A stretch of DNA of 50,000 nucleotides from Symbiodinium natans (Eukaryota > Sar > Dinophyceae > Suessiales > Symbiodiniaceae). Where the stretch lies: the NCBI GenBank assembly GCA_905221605.1, contig CAJNDS010001335.1:886938-936937 (forward strand). Reading direction: 5' to 3'. The translations under genes were made by a program, and so were the position numbers. Shown here piece after piece: positions 1 through 10,242 of this stretch (positions are counted from its first letter, which is position 1; each line of letters opens with the position of its first letter). Below the pieces are notes generated by a model. It had not been told where the DNA came from and did not search any database. It saw only the letters and a program-made list of their open reading frames with translations.

Positions 1-960
1 TAGGGTTTAGGGTGAGGGTTTAGGGTCTAGGGTCTAGGGTTTAGGGTGCAGGGTTTAGGGTTTTAAGTTTTACGGATGTGGGGTGAGGTTTGGGGCTTCG
101 GTGCCTGTCTTTCCCTGGTCTGGCCTTCCACCCCAAAGCCTAAGACCCGAAGCCAATTGTTAAGCCCTAAACCTTCATGATCCGAATCACTCTTGGAGTC
201 CAACTTACATAGCAAAAAGAATTACCCGAAAACGACAAGTTGGCTCAAGTTGGCCCCTGCATTACACCTTTAGCCTGGGGGCCGTAAGTTTCACGGATCG
301 TCGCAAGCGGTGTTTAGGGTTTAGGGTTAAAGGTTGGCTCCCCCCTAGCCTGCACCAGCTTCAGCAACACACTGTAGGTTTGAGATCCCCACCCCGCTCA
401 AGAATAAAAAGGAACAAAACCCTAAACCCTAAACCCTAAACCCTAAAACCCTAAACCCTAAACCCTAAACCCTAAACCCTAAACCCTAAACCCTAAACCC
501 TAAACCCTAAACCCTAAACCCTAAACCTAAACCCTAAACCCCAAACCTTAAACCTTAAACCCTAAACCTGAAAACCCTAATCCCGGAGAACCCTTTCCAG
601 TCATGAAGAAGACCGTCCCTGAGGTGGAAACCAGTATCAGGTCACCTTCGACACCGACCTCCTGGGGCGGATGAAGGATCAAGAGGGTTTAGGGTTCAGG
701 GTTTACGGTTTAGGGTGTAGGGTTCAGGGGTTAGGGTTTAGGGTTTAGGGTTCCTAGGGTTTAGGGTTTGGGGATTAGGGATTTTGGGCTTAAGTCTTAG
801 GGTCCAGACGATACGAGGCCCCGGCACAAGCGATTGAAGGTCACACGTCATGTGTAGACCCTAAACCCTAAACCCTAAACCCTAAACCCTAAACCCTAAA
901 CCCTAAACCCTAAACCCTAAACCCTAAACCCTAAACCCTAAACCCTAAACCCTAAGTCCC
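1..960. repeat. Telomere-like heptamer blocks, both orientations
   Basis: Blocks of TTTAGGG (about 1-66 and 684-800, degenerate) and CCCTAAA (about 417-580 and 857-953, nearly perfect) flank short unique stretches (67-310, 581-683, 801-856). The unique parts show no convincing coding frame. Orientation changes three times within 1 kb, so this is not a simple chromosome end. The heptamer is the known dinoflagellate and plant telomere type; calling the blocks interstitial is an inference from the orientation switches. Confidence 0.9.
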
Positions 961-1675
961 TAAACCCTCAATTCCCACCCAACCTGCCGGACCTTTGCCA
1001 GAGTGTTTTCAGGGAGCAGAGGGGCCGCAAGGCAGGTCAGCCTGGGCGATTGCTCAAAAACCCACTACCAAACCAAAAACCCACCTTCTGGCTTCCGTGG
1101 CCCCCTGAAGCGACGAATACTTCAAGCATCGCCTGTGGACGTAGCAGCCAGCATCTTATCACGGGCACTCGCGCTGCCCTTTTCTTCCCGTATCTGGAGA
1201 TGTCTCTACAATACTCCACAAAGCATCTGCGAGCGCAGAGGTCTTGAGGTTTGTCAAGGCCTTCAAGCCCCGTTTTCTGCCGTTTGGAGGCCCTTTCGCT
1301 TCGTATAGCGCCCTTCAAATGCCCTGACCAAATGTTGGGATGGGGGCATTGTCGCCGTCGCTCGATGGCACTCGATGCCTTTTCATGTTGTCATCCTGGA
1401 AACTAAACAAGACAAATCTCCTACCAAACTCATTAAAACCCCTGTTTAAGAGACGGGGGTGGGAAGTGGGAATTTAGGGCGTTAAGCCCCACACCCTATT
1501 GTGTGGATGCCTGCGTAGGCAGGGGGTGGGAAAAATAGAGCAACCCAACCTTTCTGGTTGTGGTGGCTCCAACTTCAATATACGCCGCCGCGACATATGT
1601 TGCCCCCTCACACCCGTTCTGGGTGTGTCGGGGCGCCATCTCCGCATGAAATCTACAGCCGTGGCGCGGCGAGAA
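961..1675. other. Unique island, no recognised gene
   Basis: About 700 bp of non-repetitive DNA between two CCCTAAA arrays. Open frames exist on both strands around 1003-1318 (101 codons on +, 93 on -), but neither shows a known domain and they overlap each other, so I do not call a gene. The right part (1477-1670) carries a run of hairpins, annotated separately. Confidence 0.5.
1477..1627. other. Train of short hairpins
   Basis: Consecutive inverted repeats are visible: GGGC/GCCC with a GTTAA loop (1477-1489), CCACAC/GTGTGG with a 6-nt loop (1489-1506), TGCCT/AGGCA with a GCGT loop (1508-1521), CAACC/GGTTG with a 5-nt loop (1546-1560), a loopless palindrome centred on ACATATGT (1590-1603), and CACACCC/GGGTGTG with a GTTCT loop (1609-1627). 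A weaker GCCG/CGGC pair follows at 1658-1670. Function unknown; it could be a structured RNA, a recombination site or palindromic-element debris. Confidence 0.6.
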
Positions 1676-2055
1676 GCCCTAAACCCTAAACCCTAAACCC
1701 TAAACCCTAAACCCTAAACCCTAAACCCTAAACCCTAAACCCTAAACCCTAAACCCTAAACCCTAAACCCTAAACCCTAAACCCTAAACCCTAAACCCTA
1801 AACCCTAACCCCCTAAAACCCTAAACCCTAAACCCTAAACCCTAAACCCTAAACCCTAAACCCTAAACCCTAAACCCTAAACCCTAAACCCTAAACCCTA
1901 AACCCTAAACCCTAAACCCTAAACCCTAAACCCTAACCCTAAACCCTAAACCCTAAACCCTAAACCCTAAACCCTCAACCCTAGGATCCCTAAACCCTAC
2001 ACCCAGGATCCTCAAACCCTAAACCCCAAACCCCAAACCCCTAACCCTAAACCCT
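1676..2055 (-). repeat. Long CCCTAAA array
   Basis: One of the longest blocks in the window: nearly perfect CCCTAAA units with only a few phase slips (around 1806-1818 and 1936) and a degenerate right edge. The G-rich strand is the minus strand. Confidence 0.95.
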
Positions 2056-2540
2056 CTGAAGGAGGCATCGACCGACTCCCCTTCAACAGCCTCCCAGGTT
2101 CGTTGAAGGTTTAGGGGGCTTTTGGGGTGTGAAGTTTGGGGGTTTAGGGTTTGGGGTTTAGGGTTTGGGGTTTGGGGCTTAGGGTTTGGGGTTTGGGGTT
2201 TAGGGTTTAGGGTTTGGGGTTTTGGGTTAGGGTTTGGGGTTTGGGGTTTGGGATTTGGGGTTTAGGATTTCTGGTGTTGGCATTTTGCTGTTTGTGAGTT
2301 TTCGGGTAACCTGAGGGCTCAGGATTGACTCCGAAACCTGAAGCCCCGAACTCTCAACCCACAACTCTAAAAATCAACGCTAAACCCTAGACCCTAAACC
2401 CTTTACCCTTAACCCTTAAGCCCTAAACCCCGCAGGTGAACGTGAAGACGAACGCCCGCCGCGCTGTGCGCAGATTTCCAAGCCAGGTGGGCGGGCAAGG
2501 TTTAGCGTTCAGGGGTTTGAGGTTAGAGCTGCGCGTTTAG
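2056..2540. repeat. Mixed TTTAGGG / TTTGGGG block with flanks
   Basis: After a short unique stretch, 2108-2275 is built from TTTAGGG and TTTGGGG units on the plus strand. CCCTAAA-type units return at about 2383-2430. The stretch 2431-2540 is unique and shows no gene. Confidence 0.8.
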
Positions 2541-3120
2541 GTGCTTGCAGTTTGGGGCAGGGTTTTTGGATACCTGGGACGGATCTGCCCGGACCTTTGC
2601 TGGGAACGTTGTGTGTTGAGGGGCAACTTGCTTTTCAGTGCTTTCGGCAACCGTTCAGTGCGGGTTTTATGTTAAGACACGACATAGCCTTTTTGATGGG
2701 CTGGCGCGCTGGTTCCGGCATGTATTCAACCCAGCATAACCATTGGTCAGGACCCTAAACTCCACACCCCAAAAAAACAAAAAAACTAAGAACCACCAAA
2801 CAAGAAAACCACAAACAAACAAAGCCCTAAACCCTAAACTGGAAACCCCAAACCCCGAGTCTATCCTCGAGCCTGGAAGAGACATTGTGCCATTGCCTCT
2901 GACTTTCTCGAGGCGAGGGAACCATGAAGGGCAAGCTGAACAGTAGTTGCAGATCCATCACTAAGCCCTACATACTAAACCCAAAAAACCCAAAAACCCT
3001 AAACCCTCAACCCTAAACCCAAGAATCCTAGAGCCTACTCATGTGGCAACATGACATGCAAAATCTTGTGCGCCAGCTGCATGCTTGGCTGACTTCCTCA
3101 CGATGCTGATAAGTGTCACC
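2541..3120. other. Unique island with degenerate repeat fragments
   Basis: Contains short open frames (for example 2552-2758) without a recognisable domain, an A-rich segment at about 2766-2825, and short CCCTAAA fragments at 2825-2840 and 2996-3020. I see no gene that I can support. Confidence 0.5.
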
Positions 3121-3400
3121 TCAACTCCCTAAACCCGAAACCCTAAACCCTAAACCCCAAACCCTAAACCCTAAACCCTAGACCCCTAGACCCCTAGACC
3201 CCTAGACCCCTAGACCCCTAGACCCCTAGACCCCTAGACCCCTAGACCCCTAGACCCCTAGACCCCTAGACCCCTAGACCCCTAGACCCCTAGACCCCTA
3301 GACCCCTAGACCCCTAGACCCCTAGACCCTAGACCCTAAACCCTAAACCCGAAACCCTAAACCCTAAACCCTAAATAATAAACCCTAAACCCTAGCCCCG
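3121..3400 (-). repeat. CCCTAAA array with an embedded 8-mer CCCCTAGA tandem array
   Basis: CCCTAAA units at 3125-3180 pass into about 18 uninterrupted copies of the octamer CCCCTAGA (about 3174-3335), then return to CCCTAAA up to 3395. The octamer is the heptamer plus one C with an A-to-G change, and its copies are identical, so it probably spread by local slippage or unequal exchange. Confidence 0.9.
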
Positions 3401-4640
3401 TGCCAGGCCACAAAAGCCCACTACCTGCAGAGGGAGGTCACAGGGGCTGACTGGTTTGAGGGCTTCGGGTGTAAAGAGTGGGGTTGGGAGACGCCAGGGT
3501 TTGGGTTTATAGCTTCGTATCAGTGTTAGTGTTATGATTGAGTATCATCTGTTATGTTTTATTGTGAGATGGGCGGAGCTAAGCGAATGCTTCCTCAAAC
3601 AGCACCCTCAATCCTAAACCCTAAACCCTAAACCCTCAACCCTAAACCTGAACCCTGAACCCTTGGTTCACAGCCCCGAGTTGTTTAGGTCTTAGGGCTT
3701 AGGGGGTAAAGGGCTTTTGCATCCAGCCATGCTTGACATGTAACTGCTGCATGCCTAACTGATCAGGGTCCTCCTCCCGCCTCCCCCCTCGCCCCTCCAC
3801 CCCCTCGCCCCCTTCCCTCTTCATGGTTTAGGGTTTAGGGTTTGGGGTTTAGGGTTGTGGATTAGGGTTTAGGGTTTGGGGTTTAGGGTTTGGGGTTTAG
3901 GGTGTAATCCAATGAGCCATGCGAGGCGGAGAAGCAAATCCGCTGCTGGTCAAACTGGATCGGCCGCCTCGCTGAAAGTCTGTCCTAAGTCCTAATTAAA
4001 CCCTAAACCCTAAACCCTGATCCTACACCCTAAACCCTAAACCCTAAACCCTAAACCCGAAACCCTAAACCCTAAACCCTGATCCTAAACCCTAAACCCT
4101 AAACCCTAAACCCTAAACCCTAAACCCTGAACCCTGAACCCTAAACCCTAAACCCTAAACCCTAAACCCTAAACCCTAAACCCTAAACCCTAAACCCTAA
4201 TCCTAAACCCTAAACCCAAAACCCAAACCCTAAACCCTAAACCTTAAACCTTGAACCCTTTGGTTTGGGGTGCGCAGGGTCAGGGTTTGGGATCAGAGGC
4301 ATTTTTTTTTGGGGGGGGGGGAGGGGGAGGGGGAGGCTTAGTTCCTAAACGCGCAAACGAGAGGGTTTGGGGTTTAGGGTTTAGGGTTTAGGGTTTAGGG
4401 TTTAGGGTTCAGGGTTTAGGGTTTAGGGTTTAGGATCAGAAACCTCTACACCATGAGCCTCTAAGCCCCAGGCCGCAAGCCTCAAACCTCCAAACAAGCT
4501 CGGATCCGACGGCAGGGGTGCCCTTCACTTGGCTGCTGGAGGCGCCACCGGCACCAAAGCAGGACGGCCCGGAGGGCACACCTAGACCCTAAACCCTAAA
4601 CCCTAAACCCTAAACCCTAAAACCCTAAAACCCTAAAGCC
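3401..4640. repeat. Alternating heptamer blocks and unique spacers
   Basis: CCCTAAA blocks at about 3612-3660, 3997-4255 and 4583-4640; TTTAGGG blocks at 3826-3905 and 4363-4435. Spacers at 3400-3600, 3661-3825, 3906-3995 and 4436-4582 are unique. A T8G10 homopolymer pair lies at 4302-4321. No gene seen. Confidence 0.8.
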
Positions 4641-4852
4641 CAACGTTTGAATTCTTGGCACAGATATGGGCAGCAGTTGGGCTGTCCCGCGTTTAAGTGT
4701 CAACACCACGGAGCCTGAATGGGTTAAGCAACTTCGGATGTTACGCTTGCATCCAAACACGATCACCACCGAGTTCAGGTGCATCACACAAAAACCTCTT
4801 TCCGATTGGCTGACATGTCAGAGCAACACTGCATGGTGTCAAATGGCGCTTC

Positions 4853-5149
4853 ATGGCTGCCAAAAGAAGAATCACTGCGTTTCAGACAGCGCTTCTCAAT
4901 TTTCGGAGGGCGCAACTTGGTGGTGATAGAGTGCGCCAGCACATCTTACAGCCCCAATGGAGCATGCGGTTTGTTTGCTTTCATTGTCAGAAGGGGATTC
5001 ACTGTACTACCGATCCTAGAAATTTGTATCTCTCTTGTGCCATGGCAGCCGATCTGACTGAGGCGACCAAAACCTGGCTTGAACAGTTTAATTCCATGGG
5101 TCCACAGGTACAAGCATACTTGACTGACTCTAGTTTATATCGTGGTTAG
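4853..5149 (+). CDS. Hypothetical small ORF, possible gene fragment
   Basis: A 98-codon ATG-started frame in a 590-bp non-repetitive island (4641-5230). Residues 42-51 read C-x2-C-x4-H-C, a partial zinc-knuckle-like pattern whose last cysteine is not at the usual spacing. Overlapping frames at 4666-4926 and 4779-5057 are also open, so the coding frame is uncertain. No family recognised. It could be a degraded exon of a mobile element or chance open sequence. Confidence 0.25.
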   Translation: MAAKRRITAFQTALLNFRRAQLGGDRVRQHILQPQWSMRFVCFHCQKGIHCTTDPRNLYLSCAMAADLTEATKTWLEQFNSMGPQVQAYLTDSSLYRG

Positions 5150-5230
5150 CGTGTCGTTAATCGTCTCACGCATTCGACGAACCGACTTCATCAGTCCGTC
5201 TGCCTATAACCCGAAACCCTGAATCCCAAG

Positions 5231-6660
5231 CCCCAACGAGCTCTCAATGCCAAGTCCTCAACCAGGCCTGGCGGGTTGAAGTATGGTTCATGGGGAACCC
5301 TAAACCCTAAACCCTAAACCCTACACCCTAAACCCTAAACCCTAAACCCTAAACCCACAACCCTACAACCCTACACCCTAAACCCTAAACCCTAAACCCT
5401 AACTGCACCCCCCATGAGCTCCTTAGCCCCTGGCTCGGACAGGAGTTTCCGCAGCGGCGGAGGTGGGCCCTCGGTTTAGGGTTCAGGGTTTAGGTTTCAG
5501 GGTTTAGGGTTTAGGGTTTAGGGTTTAGGGTTTAGGGTTTAGGGTTTAGGGTTGAGGGCGTTAAGGTTCCGGACCCCTCATTGCCCTCTCGCTTTGGGGT
5601 AGGTTAGACTTACAAAGCCTCAGCCCCAAACCCCTGCTAGAAAACTCAGTTTAGGGTTTAGGGTTTAGGGTTTAGGGTTTAGGGTTTAGGGTTTAGGGTG
5701 TAGGGTTTAGGGTTTCAGGGTCTAGGGTATAGGGACCAAAGGGCCTCCCCAAAAAGCCCTAAACTTCCAACCCACCAAAACCCTAAACCCTAAACCCTAA
5801 ACCCTAAACCCTAAACCCTAAACCCTAAACCCTAAACCCTAAACCCTAAACCCTAAACCCTAAACCCTAAACCCTAAACCCTAAACCCCCTAAACCCGAA
5901 ACCCTAAACCCTAAACCCTAAACCCTAAACCCTAAACCCTAAACCCTAAAACCCTAAACCCTAAACCCTAAACCCGAAAACCCTACAACCTCTAAACCCT
6001 AAACCCTAAACCCTCAACCCTAAACCCTAAAACCCTACAACCCCTAAAACCCTACAACCCCTACAACCCTACAACCCCTAAAACCCTACAACCCCTAAAA
6101 CCCTAAACCCTACAACCCTAAACCCCCCTAAACCCCTAAACCCTAAACCCGCAGCGTGCGCCCCCTCGGCCAGCTACCCCTTGGGCGACGACGCCCGGCT
6201 TGGGCCGCATTTTCCGGAGCCGCTGCGCTCGTGGCCCGCAGCTGCTTGGACAGGGCAAGTCTTTAGGGTTTTAGGGTTTGAGGGTTTTAGGGTTTTAGGG
6301 TTTAGGGTTTAGGGTTTCAGGGTTTTAGGGTTTAGGGTTTAGGGTTTAGGGTTTTAGGGTTTTGGGGTTTTAGGGTTTAGGGTTTTAGGGTTTTTAGGGT
6401 TTTAGGGGGGGTTCTGAACCCAAAACCCTAGTCGGCTGTTTTGGGAGATTCGGCGGGCCGCAGCGGCGTAGGAGACTGGGTTGAAAAAACAACGCTCTTG
6501 CGGTTTAGGTTTCGATGAGGCGGTAGGGAGTCCGGCGTTCCTCGCCAAAGTCTCCGCGGTCAGTTCGGGTTAGGGATTAGGTGTTAGTGTGTAGGGATTA
6601 GGGTTTAGTGTGTAGGGTGTAGGGTTTAGGGTCAGGGAAACCCCAAACACCTATTTACGG
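5231..6660. repeat. Dense heptamer blocks with variants
   Basis: CCCTAAA at about 5296-5402 and 5777-6150 (the latter grades into ACAACCCCTAAA mixtures); TTTAGGG at 5472-5555, 5649-5735 and 6263-6410 (with GTTTTAGGG variants). Unique spacers at 5403-5471, 5556-5648, 6151-6262 and 6411-6560 carry no recognised gene. Confidence 0.85.
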
Positions 6661-6773
6661 TTCAGGGCTTTGGGTTTCAGGAGTCTGTCCTTTTCGGGTT
6701 CGGGGTCAGAGAATTTTTTCACATGTTCCCACCTCCTTACCAAAAACAAATCCCAAGCCCATGAACCCAAACT

Positions 6774-7110
6774 GTGTGGGGTGGGTGGTGGGGTGGGTGG
6801 GGTGGGTGGGGTGGGTGGGTGGGTGGGTGGGTGGGGTGGGGGGGTGGGTGGGGTGGGTGGGTGGGTGGGTGGGTGGGGTGGGTGGGGTGGGGGGTGGTGG
6901 AGGGGTGGGGGGTTGGGGGGTGGGGGGGGGGGGGGTGGGGGGGGTGGGGGGGGGGTGGGGGGTGGGCGGGGGGGGGTGGGGGGTGGTGGGGTGGGGTTGG
7001 GGTTGGGGTTGTTGGGGGGTGGGGTTGGGGGGTGGGGTGGGGGTTGGTGGGTGGTGGGTGGAGTGGGTGGGGTGGGTGGGGTGGGAGGTGCGGGTGGAGC
7101 CTTGTGTGTG
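6774..7110 (+). repeat. GGGTGG-type G-rich minisatellite
   Basis: About 340 bp of GGGTGG and GGGGTGGG units with almost no C or A. All three forward frames are open and translate to Gly/Val/Trp runs, an artefact of the repeat. Many runs of three or more G make G-quadruplex formation likely. Confidence 0.95.
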
Positions 7111-7640
7111 AGTTGGTGCGGGCAGCGCGACTTGGGAAGCTATTTCATTCGTGTCTTGGGCACAGGGTGAAAGCGGGGGGGGTGAGGGTGGGTGGGTGGA
7201 GCCTTGCGTGTGCAGTACGATTTGATTGAGCTTGTGTGCAGTGCGACTTTGGGGGTTTAGGGTTGTTGCGACTTGAGTGAAAGCAGCTTCTGTGCATGCC
7301 TGTGTGGGGGTTAGGGTTGTTGCGAATTGAGCGAAGTCACAAGATAAAACAGGGGGTGGGGGGTCGGACTCAAAATTGTGCCGGGAAGAGATGGGCGGGG
7401 TGGGTGGAGCCTTGTGTGTGCAGTGCGACTTGATTGAGCTTGTGTGCAGTGCGACTTTGGGAGTTTGGGATTGCTGTGACTTGAATGAGTCAGCTTCTGT
7501 GCATAGCCTGTGTGAGGTGAAGGGTTGTTGCGGCTGTGCCTGCAGGGATTAATGGTGGAAAGCTCAGGAGAAGCTAGTCTTTGAAAGCTGTTCCATCCAT
7601 GTCTTGTGCGCAATGTGAAACGGGGTGAGGGGTCTGGGGT
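7093..7640 (+). repeat. Degenerate direct repeat, about 130-200 bp unit
   Basis: The motif GGGTGGAGCCTTG recurs at about 7093, 7195 and 7397. The segment after it (TGATTGAGCTTGTGTGCAGT and the following 100 bp) is present in near-identical form at about 7200-7330 and 7405-7533. A shared tail (AAGCT, TTCAT/TTCCAT, TGTCTTG, GTGAAA, CGGGG) occurs at 7137-7176 and 7584-7625. This is a small unannotated tandem repeat family. Confidence 0.75.
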
Positions 7641-8400
7641 CTTATACTTGCAGTCGGGGCGCTTGCAGAGGCCGCATTTTGCTTCCGCTGCTTTCGGCGC
7701 TGCGTTTCTTCTTCACGTGTCAGGCTCTTCCAACCAAAGGACGCCCGCGTTCGCTTGCAAGGTCCAGCGGTTTGAAAAGGCCCCACCTTCGAGTCGGACG
7801 TAGCAAAAAAGTCGGGTTTGCTGCATTTGCGAAAAGGCACGTCCGAGTTCTTCTTGCGAGCCTTGGCCAAAACCTTGCTGCAGGAAGACACAAAAGCCTT
7901 CGGGCTTACAAAGAAGCGGCCTCTGACGGCTGCACGCCGGTTGGGCGTGAAGAAGAAGTCTGGGTCTCAGACACTGTGTCTGCTTCAGTCACAGACATCC
8001 TTGCCTTCGAGTTCGGGAGAAGCCCTGGTGAAGCGGGACATCGTGTGCAACTCGCACCGCAGCTGTCCGGTACGTGGGGCTGTCTTGTTTGCGTTGCCCT
8101 TTTTCAGTGCGAACTTAGACCTGGACATCAGAGCCCGGCGAAGGAGCGCACGGTGTCCTCTTCTTCCAGCTCCTCGAGCAGCTCCTCCTAGGCGCCCAAC
8201 GGAACAGGGTGCCTTTGGGCATGTTGCCTTCTGCGCGCTTGGCAGGTCCGAGTTTCTTCGCTTCCAGCCCGTTTACTGCCGTGGCATTTCTGGCGCTCGC
8301 GACGCAAAATGAGTGGTGTCGGTGCGCGCTTGCTGCATATCTTGCCACTTTTGCCGCTCTGCGTCTGTTCCAACAGGTGTTGCCAGTAGAGAATAAGTAG
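7641..8400. other. Non-repetitive GC-rich island, coding status unclear
   Basis: Overlapping open frames occur on the plus strand (7625-8191, 188 codons; 7818-8312, 164 codons) and on the minus strand (7574-7891, 8115-8348, 8273-8464). The plus frames end in a run of serines from AGC/TCC codons. The minus frames contain Lys/Arg-rich stretches. No domain is recognisable and neither strand clearly wins. It may be a decayed gene. Confidence 0.3.
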
Positions 8401-8404
8401 AGAC

Positions 8405-8790
8405 TTCCACCCCCCCCCTTCGTTTTGTGTTGTTGCGTCTTGCCTTCATTATGCGAAAAATCAAAGGAGTAGAGAATGAATACAGAATGACAATCTACAT
8501 AACAGCAGAGTTTTTTCTGGCGTGATCAACAAGCGGGGGGGTTGGGGGGGGGGGGGGGCAGCCCCCCAAACTTGCTTGTTGTTGAGCCATCCCTGACAGC
8601 CATGGCCACGAAAATCACAGGAGCGAGAATTATTCTAAATTCCACCCCCCTCGTTTCTGGTTGTTGTTTCTGTTGTTCATTATTCCAGAAGCAGGAAAAT
8701 CTACATGACAGCAGAGTCTTTTCTGACGTAATAGAAAAGCGGGGGGGTTGGAAAATGCCGGGGGAGTGGGGGGGGGAGGGGTTGGGGGGC
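8405..8790. repeat. Two diverged copies of an element bounded by C and G runs
   Basis: Copy A (about 8405-8570) and copy B (about 8638-8805) share, in order, TTCCACCCCCC, a TTGTTG region, TTCATTAT, AATCTACAT-ACAGCAGAG, TTTTCTG-CGT-AT, AAGCGGGGGGGTTGG, a long G run and a closing C run. The C-rich start and G-rich end are roughly complementary, as in a terminal inverted repeat. It could be a small non-autonomous transposon present twice. Confidence 0.65.
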
Positions 8791-8848
8791 GCCCCCCCCA
8801 TTTTGCAGACACAATGCTCGCAGACGTGCTCGCGCCCGTGATGGACTA

Positions 8849-9307
8849 GTGCGACCGACGGAGCGCCTGTGGCTCCGGGCGAGTGCCTTTCTTCCGCTCC
8901 GTTCAGGGTTTCTAGAGTGTCTTCCGCAGCATGGCTTCGAAGCTCGGCGCAGCCGGCAAGACTGTCGCGACTTCATCGAGCACATGGTGGTGCAGGGACC
9001 AACGGAGAAGAACATCAGGGCTGCTTGCGGTTTGGAGGATCGCAAGCAGGAAGACGGCTCGAGTTCAGCCGCAGCACTTGCTAGTCTCGTCCGGTCGGCC
9101 ACCGCTGTTGATGATGCAAGCGAAGATGCGTCTGCTGATTCTTTGCGTGAGAGAGTGCGAAACGCTATGATTTCTTACGGTCTGAACACACGTGGCACTC
9201 CTGAGCCGCCATCGATGTTCGCCAGCAAAATGGGAAAGCGTCTTTCTGCGGATCGCTTGTACAAAACATGGCAACCCGTGAATTTTTGTGGTGCAACGGT
9301 TGATTGA
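8849..9307 (+). CDS. Hypothetical ORF, possible exon or pseudogene
   Basis: A 152-codon frame that opens after an in-frame TAG with GTG rather than ATG, so it is either an exon or a fragment. Residues from about 42 onward have ordinary protein composition, with a charged Ser/Ala/Asp-rich middle (about 65-105) and a basic end. A competing ATG frame starts at 8931 and could feed into this frame through a shift near 8960. No family recognised. Confidence 0.35.
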   Translation: MRPTERLWLRASAFLPLRSGFLECLPQHGFEARRSRQDCRDFIEHMVVQGPTEKNIRAACGLEDRKQEDGSSSAAALASLVRSATAVDDASEDASADSLRERVRNAMISYGLNTRGTPEPPSMFASKMGKRLSADRLYKTWQPVNFCGATVD

Positions 9308-9708
9308 CTGCTCTGGCTGAATGCTATGTGTAGCAAAGGGACTGCAGGTCTAATTGCTCTGCAGCCATTTTCACAGCCCGGTACGGAGTTAGTTGCAGGC
9401 CCGCCAAACTCAACAGTGACCTGTGAGGGTAGCGGTCGGTCGGCGCATGAGCGAAAAAAACTACGTACGCCCGAACACCCCAGATGCCTGGACGCCCTAA
9501 AGCCCCAAACCCCTAAGCGCCTAAGCGCCTAAACCCCTAAACCTTAAACCCCAAAACCCTACAACCCTAACCCCGCAAACCCCTAAAGCCCTAAACCGCT
9601 CAAACCCCCAAAGCAAAAACCCTAAACCCTAAGCCCTAAAACCCTACAGCCGAAAACCCTTAAGACATCCCAATACCCTAAGCCCTGAACTCCCTTAAGG
9701 AGGGCACC
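9308..9708. repeat. Unique spacer and degenerate CCCTAAA block
   Basis: 9308-9480 is unique with no supported gene. 9490-9700 is a degenerate mixture of CCCTAAA, CCCTAAG and CCCCAAA units. Confidence 0.7.
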
Positions 9709-10242
9709 TTGGCCGCTCACCCCCGTGGCGAGCCGTGCAACTTCGCCCTGGAGAGATTGCACCTCGGCTCGGTTATAGTTTTTGTCCCCGCCCTCGGTGT
9801 GGGGTTGTCAGATTTCAAACTCAGCTCGTCTCCTCGTCCGGAACTCTTCTCCTCGCCCGGTCTACTCCTCGCATCCCTGGAGTGCCCCCAAAGTGTCCCT
9901 GAATTGCCCAACTGTAGGTCCTTGCAGTGCCCAACCCCGAGTCTCCCTGGAGTGCCCAACCGGTGTCCCCGAGTGCCCAGCCCCAGAGTGTCCCTAGAGT
10001 ACCCAACCCCACGGAGTGCCCAGCCCAGAGTCCAAAGTCAGAGTCTTCCTGGAGTGCCCAACCCCAGACTGTCCCCGGAGTGCCCAGCCTCAGAGTTTTC
10101 TGGAGTGCCCAACCCCAGAGTCTCGTGCCCAACCCCAGAGTGTCGCCAGAGTGCCAGTTCCAGAGTTTCCCTGGAGTGCCCAACCCCAGAGTATCTCTAC
10201 CAAGAGAGGGTGGGGATGTTCGAAACGTTCGAAGTAAAATAA
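9709..10242 (+). repeat. Minisatellite built on CCTGGAGTGCCCAACCCCAGA
   Basis: From about 9876 to 10195 a 25-28 bp unit recurs about twelve times; its core reads CCCTGGAGTGCCCAACCCCA. A plus-strand frame (9709-10242, 177 codons) and a minus frame are open throughout and translate to Pro/Ser/Val/Glu-rich repeats. I treat the open frames as by-products of the repeat, though a repetitive low-complexity protein cannot be excluded. Confidence 0.8.

Noticed and set aside
1-66. True chromosome end at the left edge
   Set aside because: The block is degenerate and the array orientation reverses within the next few hundred bases.
240-249. TTGGCTCAAG, matching the 3' part of the dinoflagellate spliced leader
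   Set aside because: Only ten bases match and the preceding bases do not fit the leader; it may be chance.
6670-7229. Three overlapping Gly-rich open frames
   Set aside because: All are translations of the GGGTGG repeat; the three forward frames are equally open and no non-repeat domain is present.
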